DNA of 64,000 bases from Adhaeribacter aerolatus (GCF_007991635.1 NZ_BJYS01000002.1:124001-188000); one strand, 5' to 3'; positions 33,358-43,449 are shown, numbered from the stretch's first letter. Notes: a model not told the origin generated them from the sequence alone. Numbers and translations are program-made.

Positions 33358-33974
33358 AGCTGTAATTTATAAAAAGGCAGTTTTACCTTCAAAACCTGAA
33401 AAGGTAACAAAAGTTAACGTAAACTAAATATTATTTTACAGCTGCTTGTTAAATGCTTTCCCAAAGCAATTTGGTTTGTAAAGGTAATAACAGGGTGCTA
33501 TTTACGAATAATATATTTGAATGAAGCCAACCCACGAAAGCAGAATTTGTAATAGCCGTGCCCGCTTTACAATAACCTGACCAATAATTTATATAGTTTT
33601 TACTGCTGCATTTTACCGGTAAAAGTGCGTTCCGGTTAAGTTTAATCAGACCCAACCAGCACACCTGTCTAACCAATTTTCTCAGAGTTTTGAACCCGCC
33701 ATTACTGGATAATTAGCAGAAAATAGACCAGAAATTTAAAAGTGTAATAAGACGTAACAAATTGACCTCTGCCAATGTAGAGTATAAATATTATTATGAC
33801 AATATGCGGTTTAATAATATTAAAATATTAAATATTTATTATGTGATATAGATAGTACTCCTAACTGCTTTCGTCCGGGTGGCAACTTTAAAATGGCACT
33901 ATATACAGGTTGCTGCCTTTAAACATCAAAATATTCTACCCCGCCTAATTAATCTTAAACTTAAATTTTTTTGT
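33358..33974. other. Intergenic region upstream of the first SusC gene
   Basis: No supported gene in 617 bp. The right 250 bp are very AT-rich and should hold the promoter of the SusC-SusD-GH43 operon. I find no TAnnTTTG box and no nearby sigma/anti-sigma or hybrid two-component regulator gene. A short minus-strand frame at 33449-33676 has no family features. Confidence 0.35.
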
Positions 33975-36900
33975 ATGATCAATTTTACCCTAAAACACAA
34001 TTTTCCGGCCGAAATAGACCTGTGGAAGTTGTTCCGGCTCAAACATTACTTTTCTTTTTTATTAATTGCCTTATTGGTAAATATGGCCAATTTTGAAGCT
34101 TTTGGTCAGGCAACCGTTGCCGGCCGGGTTGTTACCAATAAAAATGAGGCATTGCCTGGTGTAACCGTATTGGTAAAAGGCACCAGCACCGGCACCACCA
34201 CCGATCCTTCGGGTAATTATGCTATTACGCTGCCAACCGGACAGGAAAATGGCGCTTTAATATTTTCTTTTATTGGCTACACAACCCAGGAAGTGCCGGT
34301 AAATAACCGGACTACTATTAACGTAACTTTAGTTGATGATGCCCAGGCCCTGCAGGAAGTAGTGGTAATTGGTTACCAAACCGTTCGAAAGCAGGATTTA
34401 ACCGGGGCGGCTTCGGTTATTACCCCGGAAGCGGCGCAGAAAGTAACCGCTAACTCCATAGCCGAATCTATTCAGGGATTGGCGCCAGGCGTAACGGTCC
34501 GGAATACCGGTAGGCCGGGAGCCGGTGCAGCCGTGGATATTCGGGGGGTAGCCAGCTTTACCAACACCAACCCGCTCTATGTGATTGACGGCATGATTGC
34601 CGATGCTTCGCCTACCCTGAACAACGATGATATTGAATCAATCCAAATATTGAAAGATGCTTCGGCGGCAGCTATTTACGGCTCCCGGGCGGGTAACGGC
34701 GTAATTATTATTACTACTAAAAAAGGAAAAGAAGGTCCCGCAAGAATAGGGGTATCGGTTAAGCAGGGCGTGCAGCAATTGCCAAAATTATGGGATGTGA
34801 TGAATTCGGAAGAATTTGCCGCCACCCAGCGCCAGCAATATATTAACTCGGGCGCTACGCCGCCGGCCAGTGTGGCGCTTACGCCTATTACGGGTCCCGG
34901 TGCTGTACGGCATTATACTGTTACCGATACCGACTGGCAAGACGAAATTACCCAACTCGGTACCTTGTCGGATTACAACCTGACTTTATCGGGTGGCGGA
35001 CAAGCGGGTAATTATTTAATATCAGGCTCTTATTTCACCAACGAGGGCGTGGTAACCGGCAATTCATTCGATCGGGCCAGCGTGCGCATCAATACCCAGG
35101 GCACCAAAGGCCGGATTACTTTCGGCGAAAATCTGGTGTTGAGCCACGCCTGGGAAGAAAGACCCTTACTGGTAAACCCCTTCTACGATATGCCCCAGTT
35201 GCTGCCGGTTATTCCGGTGAGAGATCCCAGTTTAGTGGGGCCTGGCAACCCCGGTGGTTGGGGCCTCGGCGACCCGGTTACGGCCCCGGTTTACGCCTGG
35301 AATTATATTGCCATGACCAATTTATTTAATACCACGCATAAATATTCCAGAGCAGTTGGTAATGCTTACGCCGATGTGAAAATATTTGACTGGTTGACGT
35401 ATCGGTTTAATACCGGTCTGGACGCAGGCTTTGATTTTCACCAGAACATCCGGACACTAGGCAACTGGGTATTGGGGCAGGCTTTTGAGCCCACTCATAT
35501 TTACCAGGATCGGCAGGAATTTCATACGGTATTGTTAGAAAATACGGTTAATTTTAACAAAACTTTAGGTGTTCATAACCTAAACGGGGTAGTGGGTTAC
35601 ACGCAGCAACGCACCCGCCGCGACCGCATGGAAGCCCGGCGCAACGACCTCCAGAGTTTCGGCGGCCAGGATTTAACCACTATTAGTTCGGCAATTGGGG
35701 ACCAGACTTCGGAAGGTCGGGTAATGGAAGATTATCATATTTACGGTACCCTGGGTCGGATAAATTATACCTACAACGATAGATATTTGCTAACCCTGAC
35801 CGGCCGGTACGACCAGGATTCCCGGTTTGGCCCGGATAACCGGAGCAAATTTTTCCCATCCATCGCTTTGGGTTGGCGCCTAAGCCAGGAAAGTTTCCTG
35901 AAAAATTATGATTGGATATCTGACCTGAAATTACGGGCTTCTTACGGCCAGTTGGGTATTGCCACGGTAGGTTCCTGGGATTATATCGGCGTAATAAATA
36001 ATAACCCCCGGGTAGTTTTTGGGGCCGATAACCAAACCATAGCCGTTGGGGCTTACCAGGCCAGCTTAACCAACCCGGATTTACGCTGGGAAATCCGCAC
36101 TTCCCGCAATATTGGGTTAGATGGTACCTTCCTGAATAACCGGGTTTTAGTAACCGCCGAATATTATAATTCCTTATCCGAAGACGTTCTGGTGCGACTG
36201 CCTATTCCATTTTATACCGGTAACCTCGGCGGCGATCCTTTTGTAAATGCCGCCTCTATCCGCAACCGGGGCGTAGAGTTCTCGGCTACTTACCGCAGTT
36301 CCGATAATCCGTTTAAGTGGGATATATCGGCCAACTTTACCACCATTAAAAACGAGGTAGAGGATGTAGGTAACCGGGGCGAAGGCATTAATTACCTGGT
36401 AGCTGGTAACACGCGTTCCCAAATTGGCCGGGGCATCGGCGAGTGGTACGTAGTAAAAACCAACGGTATTTTCCAGACCGAAGAAGAAGTACTAAATCAT
36501 AAAAACTCAGCCGGCCAGGTTATTCAACCCTTCTCCAAGCCCGGCGATATCCGGTTCGTAGATTTAAACGACGATGGACAGATTAACGACGATGACCGTA
36601 CTTTTGCCGGTTCTCCCTGGCCTACTCTGCAAACCGGTGCCCAGTTTAATGCGGCTTACGGCGGCTTTAATTTTAATCTGCAGTTAATAGGCGTATTTGG
36701 GCAAACCGTTTACAACGATGTTAGAAGAATTCTGGACTCTTATGTAAACACCAATTTCCGGCGCGATATTAACCCCTGGACCCCTGAAAACCGGAATACC
36801 AGCGATCCGCGGTTGGGCCGTAATACCGACCCCGGCATAGATTTTAATAACCGGGGCGCCAGCGACCGGTGGCTGGAGAAAGCGTCTTATGTGCGGGTAC

Positions 36901-37121
36901 GTAACGTAGAAATTGGTTATAACCTGCCCGCCACTTTCTTAAGCCGGTTGCATACCAATAATGCCCGCCTATTTATCAGTGGCCAGAACTTACTAACCTT
37001 TACCGATTATTCCGGCTTAGACCCGGATGTTACCGGTAATGGCATTCTGGAGCGGGGCGTAGATGCCGGTAGCTGGCCGGCCAGCCGGGTTTATTCAATT
37101 GGGCTAAATTTTGAGTTCTAG
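33975..37121 (+). CDS. SusC/RagA-type TonB-linked outer membrane protein
   Basis: 1048 residues from ATG at 33975. The open frame extends to 33879, but the internal Met gives a sensible export signal: a basic stretch, then FLLIALLVNMANFEAFGQA. A CarboxypepD_reg-like domain follows (VAGRVVTNKNEALPGVTVLVKG), then the SusC signature LQEVVVIGYQTVRKQDLTGA, a plug with YVIDGMIAD and SAAAIYGSRAGNGVIIITTKKG, and a beta-barrel ending YSIGLNFEF. SusC proteins import oligosaccharides across the outer membrane with a SusD lid and TonB energy. SusD follows after 26 bp and a GH43 enzyme after that, which points to an arabinan- or xylan-like substrate. Confidence 0.96.
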   Translation: MINFTLKHNFPAEIDLWKLFRLKHYFSFLLIALLVNMANFEAFGQATVAGRVVTNKNEALPGVTVLVKGTSTGTTTDPSGNYAITLPTGQENGALIFSFIGYTTQEVPVNNRTTINVTLVDDAQALQEVVVIGYQTVRKQDLTGAASVITPEAAQKVTANSIAESIQGLAPGVTVRNTGRPGAGAAVDIRGVASFTNTNPLYVIDGMIADASPTLNNDDIESIQILKDASAAAIYGSRAGNGVIIITTKKGKEGPARIGVSVKQGVQQLPKLWDVMNSEEFAATQRQQYINSGATPPASVALTPITGPGAVRHYTVTDTDWQDEITQLGTLSDYNLTLSGGGQAGNYLISGSYFTNEGVVTGNSFDRASVRINTQGTKGRITFGENLVLSHAWEERPLLVNPFYDMPQLLPVIPVRDPSLVGPGNPGGWGLGDPVTAPVYAWNYIAMTNLFNTTHKYSRAVGNAYADVKIFDWLTYRFNTGLDAGFDFHQNIRTLGNWVLGQAFEPTHIYQDRQEFHTVLLENTVNFNKTLGVHNLNGVVGYTQQRTRRDRMEARRNDLQSFGGQDLTTISSAIGDQTSEGRVMEDYHIYGTLGRINYTYNDRYLLTLTGRYDQDSRFGPDNRSKFFPSIALGWRLSQESFLKNYDWISDLKLRASYGQLGIATVGSWDYIGVINNNPRVVFGADNQTIAVGAYQASLTNPDLRWEIRTSRNIGLDGTFLNNRVLVTAEYYNSLSEDVLVRLPIPFYTGNLGGDPFVNAASIRNRGVEFSATYRSSDNPFKWDISANFTTIKNEVEDVGNRGEGINYLVAGNTRSQIGRGIGEWYVVKTNGIFQTEEEVLNHKNSAGQVIQPFSKPGDIRFVDLNDDGQINDDDRTFAGSPWPTLQTGAQFNAAYGGFNFNLQLIGVFGQTVYNDVRRILDSYVNTNFRRDINPWTPENRNTSDPRLGRNTDPGIDFNNRGASDRWLEKASYVRVRNVEIGYNLPATFLSRLHTNNARLFISGQNLLTFTDYSGLDPDVTGNGILERGVDAGSWPASRVYSIGLNFEF

Positions 37122-37147
37122 GACTTCATTAACAAAGGATTTTCTTT

Positions 37148-38692
37148 ATGAAAAAGATAATATATTTTTTACTCGCAGCCGGTTTGTTTATTAGCAGTTG
37201 TAAACAAGAGCTGGATATAAATAATCCGAATGCCCCCACCACTACTGTTTTCTGGAAAACAGCTACCGATGCGCAGCAAGGGGTTAATGCTGTTTACAGT
37301 ACCTTACACCGCGATAGAATGGTGCTGTGGCAATGGTTTTACTTAACGGTACGCTCCGATGAAGCCTTTAGCGTGAGCCCCGATATAGCTATTCCGAACA
37401 ACATGGATAAGTTTTTGATCACCAATTATAATTTTGACAGGTCGAATCTTATTTACGGAGATAATTATGTGGGTATTTTCAGGGCCAACCAGGTGCTGGA
37501 AAATGTACCAAATATTCAGATGGATGAAGCCTTAAAAGCCCGTTATTTGGGAGAAGCTAAGTTTTTACGGGCATTCTTTTATTATAATTTGGCCAGCCTG
37601 TACGGCAATGTACCACTTATTTTAACGCCTTCTAAATCTACAGATTTGCCACCCAATGCAACCCGGGCCCAGGTTTGGGAGCAGGCAGCCAAAGACCTGA
37701 CTGAAGCCGCCGCCGCGCTACCCGTCCGGTACTCCGGCACCGATGTGGGGCGTATTACAAAAGGTGCGGCTAATGCTTTACTGGCCAAAGTATATATGCA
37801 GCAAAGGCAATGGGATAAGGCTTTGGCTCCTCTGCAATATTTAGTAGAAGGTGAAGGAAAATCGGTGTATAATTTAGTGCCGAACTACCGCGATAATTTT
37901 TTAAGTACCACCGAGAATAATGCCGAATCGGTATTTGAATGGCAGTTAGCAACCAATCTTTCTGAATTTACGCCCGAAGATACCCAAACCCCCAACCAAA
38001 ACTACGGCTCTCCGCTGGCTCAATTTCTGGCGCCCTTAAACGTTGGCTTCTCCGATGCCGAAATACACCGCTGGGTGGTGAATGAGTTTCATAAAGATAA
38101 AACTACTACGGGTGCCCGCGATCCGCGATTAGCTGCTTCTTTTCTTTATGACTCTACCGATGTGCGCGGCCCGGGATTTACGCAGATTTACGGCCAGACC
38201 TTTGCCCAACGTTACGGCCTGACCGGTGGTAACCGCAACCGGGTTTGGTTACGAAAATTTTCGAACGATGCGGAGCCCGGCCGTACCGGCGAAGGTTTCC
38301 GTTCGGCGAATAATTACCGGTTTATCCGCTACGCCGATGTGTTGCTGATGTACGCCGAAACCCTGAACGAGCTTAACCGCACCGCTGATGCCGTACCGCA
38401 TGTAAACCGGGTAAGACAGCGGGCTGGCCTGGCGCCACTGCCGGCTAACCTAAGCCAGGCGCAGTTCCGCAACCAAATAATGCACGAGCGGGTAACCGAG
38501 TTAGCCGGCGAAGGCCACCGCTGGAACGATTTGGACCGTTGGGGATATTTTGAGAGTCAGGACAAAATAAATGAACTCATTCAGCGCGATCCGGCTTTCT
38601 CGACCTTTAGGCTGGACCGGCACCGGTTACTGCCGCTACCACAACGCGATGTGGATATTAATCCGAATCTGAATCAGAATCCGAATTATTAA
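37148..38692 (+). CDS. SusD/RagB-type nutrient-binding lipoprotein
   Basis: 514 residues, lipoprotein signal with lipobox ISSC (Cys18). N-terminal helices carry the SusD pattern (NPNAPTTTVFWKTATDAQQGVNAVYSTL), with LGEAKFLRAFFYYNL near 135 typical of SusD TPR-like helices. The C-terminal RHRLLPLPQRDVDINPNLNQNPNY is the family end signature. It binds glycans at the cell surface and closes over the SusC barrel. Translationally close to susC (26 bp) and ended by a hairpin before the GH43 gene, which may reduce expression of downstream genes relative to the transporter. Confidence 0.96.
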   Translation: MKKIIYFLLAAGLFISSCKQELDINNPNAPTTTVFWKTATDAQQGVNAVYSTLHRDRMVLWQWFYLTVRSDEAFSVSPDIAIPNNMDKFLITNYNFDRSNLIYGDNYVGIFRANQVLENVPNIQMDEALKARYLGEAKFLRAFFYYNLASLYGNVPLILTPSKSTDLPPNATRAQVWEQAAKDLTEAAAALPVRYSGTDVGRITKGAANALLAKVYMQQRQWDKALAPLQYLVEGEGKSVYNLVPNYRDNFLSTTENNAESVFEWQLATNLSEFTPEDTQTPNQNYGSPLAQFLAPLNVGFSDAEIHRWVVNEFHKDKTTTGARDPRLAASFLYDSTDVRGPGFTQIYGQTFAQRYGLTGGNRNRVWLRKFSNDAEPGRTGEGFRSANNYRFIRYADVLLMYAETLNELNRTADAVPHVNRVRQRAGLAPLPANLSQAQFRNQIMHERVTELAGEGHRWNDLDRWGYFESQDKINELIQRDPAFSTFRLDRHRLLPLPQRDVDINPNLNQNPNY

Positions 38693-38696
38693 AAGT

Positions 38697-38750
38697 AAAA
38701 ACGAGGGATCCGGTGGAAATATTTACTGCCAGAACCCTCAGTTTTTATTA
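38697..38750 (+). terminator. Terminator or attenuator after SusD
   Basis: AAAAC-GAGGG pairs with CCCTC-AGTTTT with a one-base bulge and a 25-bp loop, followed by TATTAG. It may let part of transcription continue into the GH43 gene. Confidence 0.55.
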
Positions 38751-38848
38751 GCTAATATTTAAGCAGCAGGTGAATGGTTGGTTAATAATTTTACAATTAG
38801 TCAACACAAAGAAACTTTACCTAAAGCACCATCATAAAACCTGGTATA

Positions 38849-39934
38849 ATGCGCACCAATCTTTTTCGGAATATATTTTATTCTTTTTGCTGGCTGTTTT
38901 TGGTTTTTACAATTAGCTGCCAGAAAGAAAAAGGAACAGACCTTAGGAAGCCTCCCGGTACCGGACCTGATCCGAACACCGAAACTAACTTTACCAACCC
39001 TATATTGTCCAGCGGTCCCGACCCGTGGGTAATTAAACAAGGTGAATATTACTATTATACCCACACCTTAGGTAACCGCATCGGGCTGGCTAAAACAAAA
39101 GCCGTATCGCGGTTAAGCCAATCGCCGCTGAATACGGTTTGGACTCCACCTGCGGGCACCAGTTATTCTACCAACCTCTGGGCGCCCGAACTGCATTTTA
39201 TAAACGGTAAGTGGTATATCTATTTTGCCGCCGACGATACCCGCGACATCAACCACCGCCTATACGTGCTGGAAAACACGGCTGCCGACCCCACTACGGG
39301 CGAGTGGGTGTTTAAAGGCAAAATTGCTGATACTTCCGATAAATGGGCGATTGATGGTACTGTGCTGGAGTATAACGGACAACTATATTTCATCTGGTCG
39401 GGTTGGCGCGGCGAAAATGATCCCGGCATACAGCAATTGTATATTGCCCGCATGACTAATCCCTGGACCCTGGAAGGAACCCGGGCAATGTTATCGGAGC
39501 CAACTTACGCATGGGAGAAGAACGGGCTGGTAAACGAAGGCCCACAAATATTAAAGAATAGCAGTGGCCGGGTATTCCTGGTTTATTCGGCGAGCGGCTG
39601 CTGGACCGACGATTATGCGTTAGGCATGTTAACCTTAAAAGAAGGCGGTAATCCCTTAATTCCCGGGGACTGGACGAAAAGCCCCAATCCAGTATTTAAA
39701 ACAAAACCTGCTAGCAATGCCTTTGGCCCCGGTCATAACAGCTTTTTTAAATCACCGGACGGCAAAGAAGACTGGCTGATTTACCACGCTAACTCCGTTG
39801 CGAAGCAAGGCTGCGGCGATACCCGTAACCCACGTATCCAACCCTTCACCTGGAATGCCGACGGCACACCCAATCTCGGCGAACCTGTGAGTACCGGTTC
39901 TCCCATTCCCCGGCCATCCGGTGAAGTTCAATAA
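38849..39934 (+). CDS. Glycoside hydrolase family 43 lipoprotein (arabinanase/xylosidase-like)
   Basis: 361 residues. Lipoprotein signal ends FTISC (Cys24), so it is likely surface or periplasm attached. A five-bladed-propeller GH43 domain follows. The catalytic base Asp58 is in GPDPWVIKQGEYYYYTHT, the pKa-setting Asp169 in AIDGTVLEYNGQLYFIWSGW, and the acid Glu230 in VNEGPQILK. The family inverts and cleaves arabinose- or xylose-containing glycans; the exact subfamily is not readable. It follows SusC and SusD, so it probably trims the glycan that pair imports. It is the only GH43 in the window. Confidence 0.9.
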   Translation: MRTNLFRNIFYSFCWLFLVFTISCQKEKGTDLRKPPGTGPDPNTETNFTNPILSSGPDPWVIKQGEYYYYTHTLGNRIGLAKTKAVSRLSQSPLNTVWTPPAGTSYSTNLWAPELHFINGKWYIYFAADDTRDINHRLYVLENTAADPTTGEWVFKGKIADTSDKWAIDGTVLEYNGQLYFIWSGWRGENDPGIQQLYIARMTNPWTLEGTRAMLSEPTYAWEKNGLVNEGPQILKNSSGRVFLVYSASGCWTDDYALGMLTLKEGGNPLIPGDWTKSPNPVFKTKPASNAFGPGHNSFFKSPDGKEDWLIYHANSVAKQGCGDTRNPRIQPFTWNADGTPNLGEPVSTGSPIPRPSGEVQ

Positions 39935-39983
39935 GGTTATAAATATTTATATTGGCAGAGAGATAAATTTCTACTATGCTTAC

Positions 39984-40015
39984 AATCCTCCCCCTACCCC
40001 CTCTAAAGGGGGACT
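39984..40015 (-). repeat. C/G-tract dispersed repeat, second copy
   Basis: On the minus strand it starts AGTCCCCCTTTAGAGGGGGT and matches 2027-2059 with two substitutions and one gap. Here the flanking 15-bp inverted ends of the 2005-2090 element are missing. Confidence 0.65.
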
Positions 40016-40469
40016 ATTCATGGTCCTTGTTTAATATTGTATTTTACCCAAGTAGATGTTATGGCTTAACACTTATTTTAGCTTAAGTCGGAAGAGACAA
40101 CAGCTACGAAGCAACCTACATCAGTTTGGGCGATGAGGGCCTTTCAGGTTTCCGGTGCCGAGGTACGAGGCATTCCGACGAAGGAGGAAAGGAAAGATGA
40201 GCAGCCCGAATGACCAAACGGGGCCCCGCGGCCTGGAGCAAACTTAGACTTATGAATTCAGTTAGCACCTACGCCTTGAAAGATGGAATCTTTCAAAAGA
40301 CAAAGCCTACGCACAGCCTTTTCATTTCTCTTACCCCTTTAACCACCTAAAATTTACAGCATCATTATATTGCCTGAATAAAAGTTATTGGTTATAAGAA
40401 TTTTACTTTCTTTCCGCTTCTGGTTCTATTCCAAAACAGCAGGAGTTTTTTATTTATAGATTATTAGAC

Positions 40470-40479
40470 TAACTTTTGC
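40470..40479 (+). promoter_or_regulatory. Candidate promoter box TAACTTTTGC upstream of the GH2 gene
   Basis: Same ten bases as at 20519 and 22159, 43 bp before the start codon. It suggests the GH2 gene has its own promoter. Confidence 0.4.
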
Positions 40480-40522
40480 GCCAGTAAGCAATCCACCAAG
40501 AATATTTAAATTTTTAACCAAC

Positions 40523-42379
40523 ATGAAGAAAGCTTATCTTCTTTTACTCCTCGGCTTGTGGCTGCAAACCGGTTTGGTACAAGCACAGCGCACCGACTGG
40601 AAAATAGTAACGGGCAAAATAACCTCGCCTTGGGCCGAAAAAGTAAACCCTGCTAAACCATTACCCGAATATCCGCGCCCCCAAATGGTGCGCGAAAACT
40701 GGCTTAACCTGAACGGTTTGTGGGATTACGCCTTACAGCCCAGAACACAGCAGGATAATGCTCCAAACGCATTCGCCGGCAAAATATTGGTGCCCTTTCC
40801 GGTAGAATCGGCTTTGTCGGGGGTAGGTAAAACGGCCGGGCAGGAAAACGTATTATGGTACCGCAAATCCGTAACCATTCCGGCTAAACTCCGCAAGCAA
40901 AACGTATTGCTGCACTTTGGCGCCGTAGACTGGCTGGCCGATGTATTTGTAAACGGACAGAAAGTAGGTACGCACCAGGGCGGCTACGACCCCTTCTCTT
41001 TTGATATTACCAGCGCCCTGAAAGGCAGCGGTGCCCAGGAAATAACCGTACGAGTTTGGGACCCCACCAACGATGGTCCGCAGCCCCGGGGCAAGCAAGT
41101 TAAGAAGCCGGAATCTATCTGGTACACTCCCGTAACCGGCATCTGGCAAACGGTTTGGCTCGAAGCGGTACCCAAAACCTACATTGCCGCCACCAAGCAA
41201 ACGCCTGATATTGACCAGCAAAATCTTACCGTAACGGCCAAAGTGCAAAACTTGGGTACCAACGATCGGTTAAGAATATCGGCCTGGAGCGGTAAAAACA
41301 AGATATCGGAAAAAGAAGTAGCCGCTAACGCCGAAGCGGTGTTGCCAGTGAACGATCCTAAACTGTGGTCGCCGGAGAACCCGTTTTTATACGATTTACG
41401 CGTAGCGCTGGTGCGCAACGGTAAAGTAGTAGACGAAGTAAAAAGCTATTTTGCCATGCGGAAAATCAGCATGGCACCCGATGCTGCCGGTGTGCAGCGG
41501 ATGTTGCTGAACAATAAATTTGTATTCCAGTACGGCCCCTTAGACCAGGGCTGGTGGCCCGACGGCTTGTACACGGCCCCAACCGACGAAGCCTTGTTGT
41601 TCGACATCGAGAAAACAAAAGAAATGGGCTTTAACATGATTCGGAAACACGTGAAAGTAGAGCCGGCCCGCTGGTATTACCATTGCGATAAACTGGGTAT
41701 GCTGGTGTGGCAAGATATGCCCAGCGGCGACATGGGCAACCGTTGGGAGCAGCGCCCGGGTATAATTGGCAAAGGCACCGAGAAAGACCGGACCCCCGAA
41801 TCAGAAAAAATATTCCGGACCGAATGGCAGGCGATTATGGATGCTAACCATAATTTCCCTTCGATAGTGGTTTGGGTGCCGTTTAACGAAGCCTGGGGCC
41901 AGTTTAAAACCGAAGAAATTACCAACTGGACCATGAAACACGACCCATCGCGGTTGGTAAACAGCGCCAGTGGCGGTAATTTCCACCCGGTAGGCCATAT
42001 TATAGATTTACACAATTACCCCGAACCCGTTATGCCGGCGCCCAGTTTGTTCGGAGCCAAGCAAATTATTGTACTCGGCGAATTTGGCGGCTTAGGTTTA
42101 CCCGTTGAAGGCCACACCTGGCAAGACAAAAACAACTGGGGTTACCAGAATTTTAAAAGCGCTGATGATTTAATTAAACGGTACCGCCCTTTTATGGATA
42201 CCATGACCGACTTGATTCGCCAGGGCTTATCGGCAGCCGTTTATACCCAAACCACCGACGTAGAAATAGAAACCAACGGCCTCATGACCTACGATCGCAA
42301 AATAATTAAAATACCTACCGCAGAATTAAAGCAAATGCATGCGAAGTTGTATAGCCCATCGTTGGTTACGCTGAAGTAA
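40523..42379 (+). CDS. Glycoside hydrolase family 2 enzyme, secreted
   Basis: 618 residues. A signal peptide (about 1-21, ending VQAQ) precedes the GH2 layout: a sugar-binding jelly-roll (about 45-215, with RKSVTIPAKLRKQNVLLHFGAVDW), an immunoglobulin-like domain (about 220-320), and a TIM barrel. The acid/base Glu456 is in VWVPFNEAWG and the nucleophile Glu520 is in VLGEFGGLG. It retains configuration and cleaves beta-galactosides, glucuronides or similar; specificity is not readable. The C-terminal domain is short compared with E. coli LacZ (1024 residues). Genomic position after SusC/SusD/GH43 suggests it finishes degradation of the same glycan. Confidence 0.92.
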   Translation: MKKAYLLLLLGLWLQTGLVQAQRTDWKIVTGKITSPWAEKVNPAKPLPEYPRPQMVRENWLNLNGLWDYALQPRTQQDNAPNAFAGKILVPFPVESALSGVGKTAGQENVLWYRKSVTIPAKLRKQNVLLHFGAVDWLADVFVNGQKVGTHQGGYDPFSFDITSALKGSGAQEITVRVWDPTNDGPQPRGKQVKKPESIWYTPVTGIWQTVWLEAVPKTYIAATKQTPDIDQQNLTVTAKVQNLGTNDRLRISAWSGKNKISEKEVAANAEAVLPVNDPKLWSPENPFLYDLRVALVRNGKVVDEVKSYFAMRKISMAPDAAGVQRMLLNNKFVFQYGPLDQGWWPDGLYTAPTDEALLFDIEKTKEMGFNMIRKHVKVEPARWYYHCDKLGMLVWQDMPSGDMGNRWEQRPGIIGKGTEKDRTPESEKIFRTEWQAIMDANHNFPSIVVWVPFNEAWGQFKTEEITNWTMKHDPSRLVNSASGGNFHPVGHIIDLHNYPEPVMPAPSLFGAKQIIVLGEFGGLGLPVEGHTWQDKNNWGYQNFKSADDLIKRYRPFMDTMTDLIRQGLSAAVYTQTTDVEIETNGLMTYDRKIIKIPTAELKQMHAKLYSPSLVTLK

Positions 42380-42410
42380 ATCAGTGGCGTAGCTGTTATC
42401 AGAAAATATT

Positions 42411-42474
42411 AAAACAGAAACTACATTTAATGGGTTTTAAATATTCAAACCGATTTAAATGTAGTTTTTGTTTT
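42411..42474 (+). terminator. Terminator after the GH2 gene
   Basis: AACTACATTTA pairs with TAAATGTAGTT around a 26-bp loop; an A-run precedes and TTTGTTTT follows, so it may work in both directions. Confidence 0.8.
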
Positions 42475-42534
42475 AGTTGACTATTGAATTAAAACGTACC
42501 AGTATAAACGGGTTACCTGCTTAAACTTACAGCC

Positions 42535-43449
42535 ATGGAAAAAGATTACTGGCCCGAATTATCGTTTGAAGAAGCAAAAGCAACTTACCAGACTATTCAT
42601 CTGTGGACCCAGATAGCTGGTAAAATAAAATTAAGTAAAATGCCCTGGATTAACCATTCCTGGCATGTTACCTTATCTGTTTCTCCTTCGGGCCTAACCA
42701 CCGGCAGTATACCCGACCAGCAGCAACATTTTCAGATTAACTTCGATTTTATTAAACATCAGTTACAAATTATTACCAGCAGCGGCGCAGAAAGAAGTTT
42801 TGCCCTTACTAATTTATCGGTTGCCGCCTGTTACCGAAATTTGCTGGGAGCTCTGCAGGAACTAGGCATCGAAGCTAATATTAATACGATGCCTAATGAA
42901 CTGGTAGATCCAATTCCATTTCATCAGGATGAGCAGCATCATACTTACCAGCCTTTGCATGCGGCTAATTTACACGAGGCCTTATTACGCGCCAACGAAG
43001 TATTAAACCGGTTTCGAGCCGAATTTATTGGCAAGTGTAGTCCTGTTCATTTCTTCTGGGGTAGTTTTGATTTAGCTGTCTCCCGTTTTTCCGGCCGCAA
43101 AGCACCGGCGCATCCGGGCGGCGTGCCTAACCTGCCAGATTGGGTTGCCCGGGAAGCCTACTCCCATGAAGTAAGCAGCTGCGGTTTTTGGCCAGGCAAC
43201 GAAGCTGTACCTTATGCCGCGTTTTACAGCTATATTTATCCGGAGCCGCCCGGCTACAAAAGCTTTCCAATCAAACCTTCATCCGGATTATATCATAAAA
43301 ATTTGGGCGAATTTATTCTTCCGTATAAAGAAGTGCAGCAAGCTGTCAATCCCACCCAAACCTTATTAGATTTTCTGCAAAGCACCTACGAAGCGGCTGC
43401 CGAAACGGCAAACTGGGACCGGGAAAGTTTAGAAAAAACAAAGGAATAA
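42535..43449 (+). CDS. DUF5996 family protein
   Basis: 304 residues, no signal peptide. The start WPELSFEEAKATYQTIHLWTQIAGKI, the PWINHSWHVTLSVSPSGLTTG stretch and the later CSPVHFFWGSFDLAVSRFSGR are the pattern I associate with DUF5996. GYKSFPIKPSSGLYHKNLGEFILPY near 250 is also typical. The conserved His, Trp and Arg residues in these stretches suggest an enzyme, but none is known. It lies 27 bp before a HAD hydrolase gene on the same strand, so the two are probably co-transcribed. Confidence 0.8.
   Translation: MEKDYWPELSFEEAKATYQTIHLWTQIAGKIKLSKMPWINHSWHVTLSVSPSGLTTGSIPDQQQHFQINFDFIKHQLQIITSSGAERSFALTNLSVAACYRNLLGALQELGIEANINTMPNELVDPIPFHQDEQHHTYQPLHAANLHEALLRANEVLNRFRAEFIGKCSPVHFFWGSFDLAVSRFSGRKAPAHPGGVPNLPDWVAREAYSHEVSSCGFWPGNEAVPYAAFYSYIYPEPPGYKSFPIKPSSGLYHKNLGEFILPYKEVQQAVNPTQTLLDFLQSTYEAAAETANWDRESLEKTKE

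Larger units (their letters stand above)
39935..40522. other. Intergenic region with a C/G-tract repeat and a GC-rich island
   Basis: 588 bp between the GH43 and GH2 genes. It contains the repeat at 39984-40015, then a GC-rich island (40085-40335) unlike the AT-rich spacers elsewhere, with a perfect TTGAAAGAT/ATCTTTCAA hairpin at 40276-40296. A 46-codon frame runs 40210-40350, but I cannot support it as a gene. The island could be a structured RNA or a decayed element. Confidence 0.4.

Noticed and set aside
33449-33676. 75-codon minus-strand open frame in the gap before SusC
   Set aside because: No domain pattern, no promoter and random-looking composition.
40210-40350. 46-codon plus-strand frame in the GC-rich island
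   Set aside because: No recognisable domain, signal or ribosome-binding context; may be chance in a GC-rich segment.
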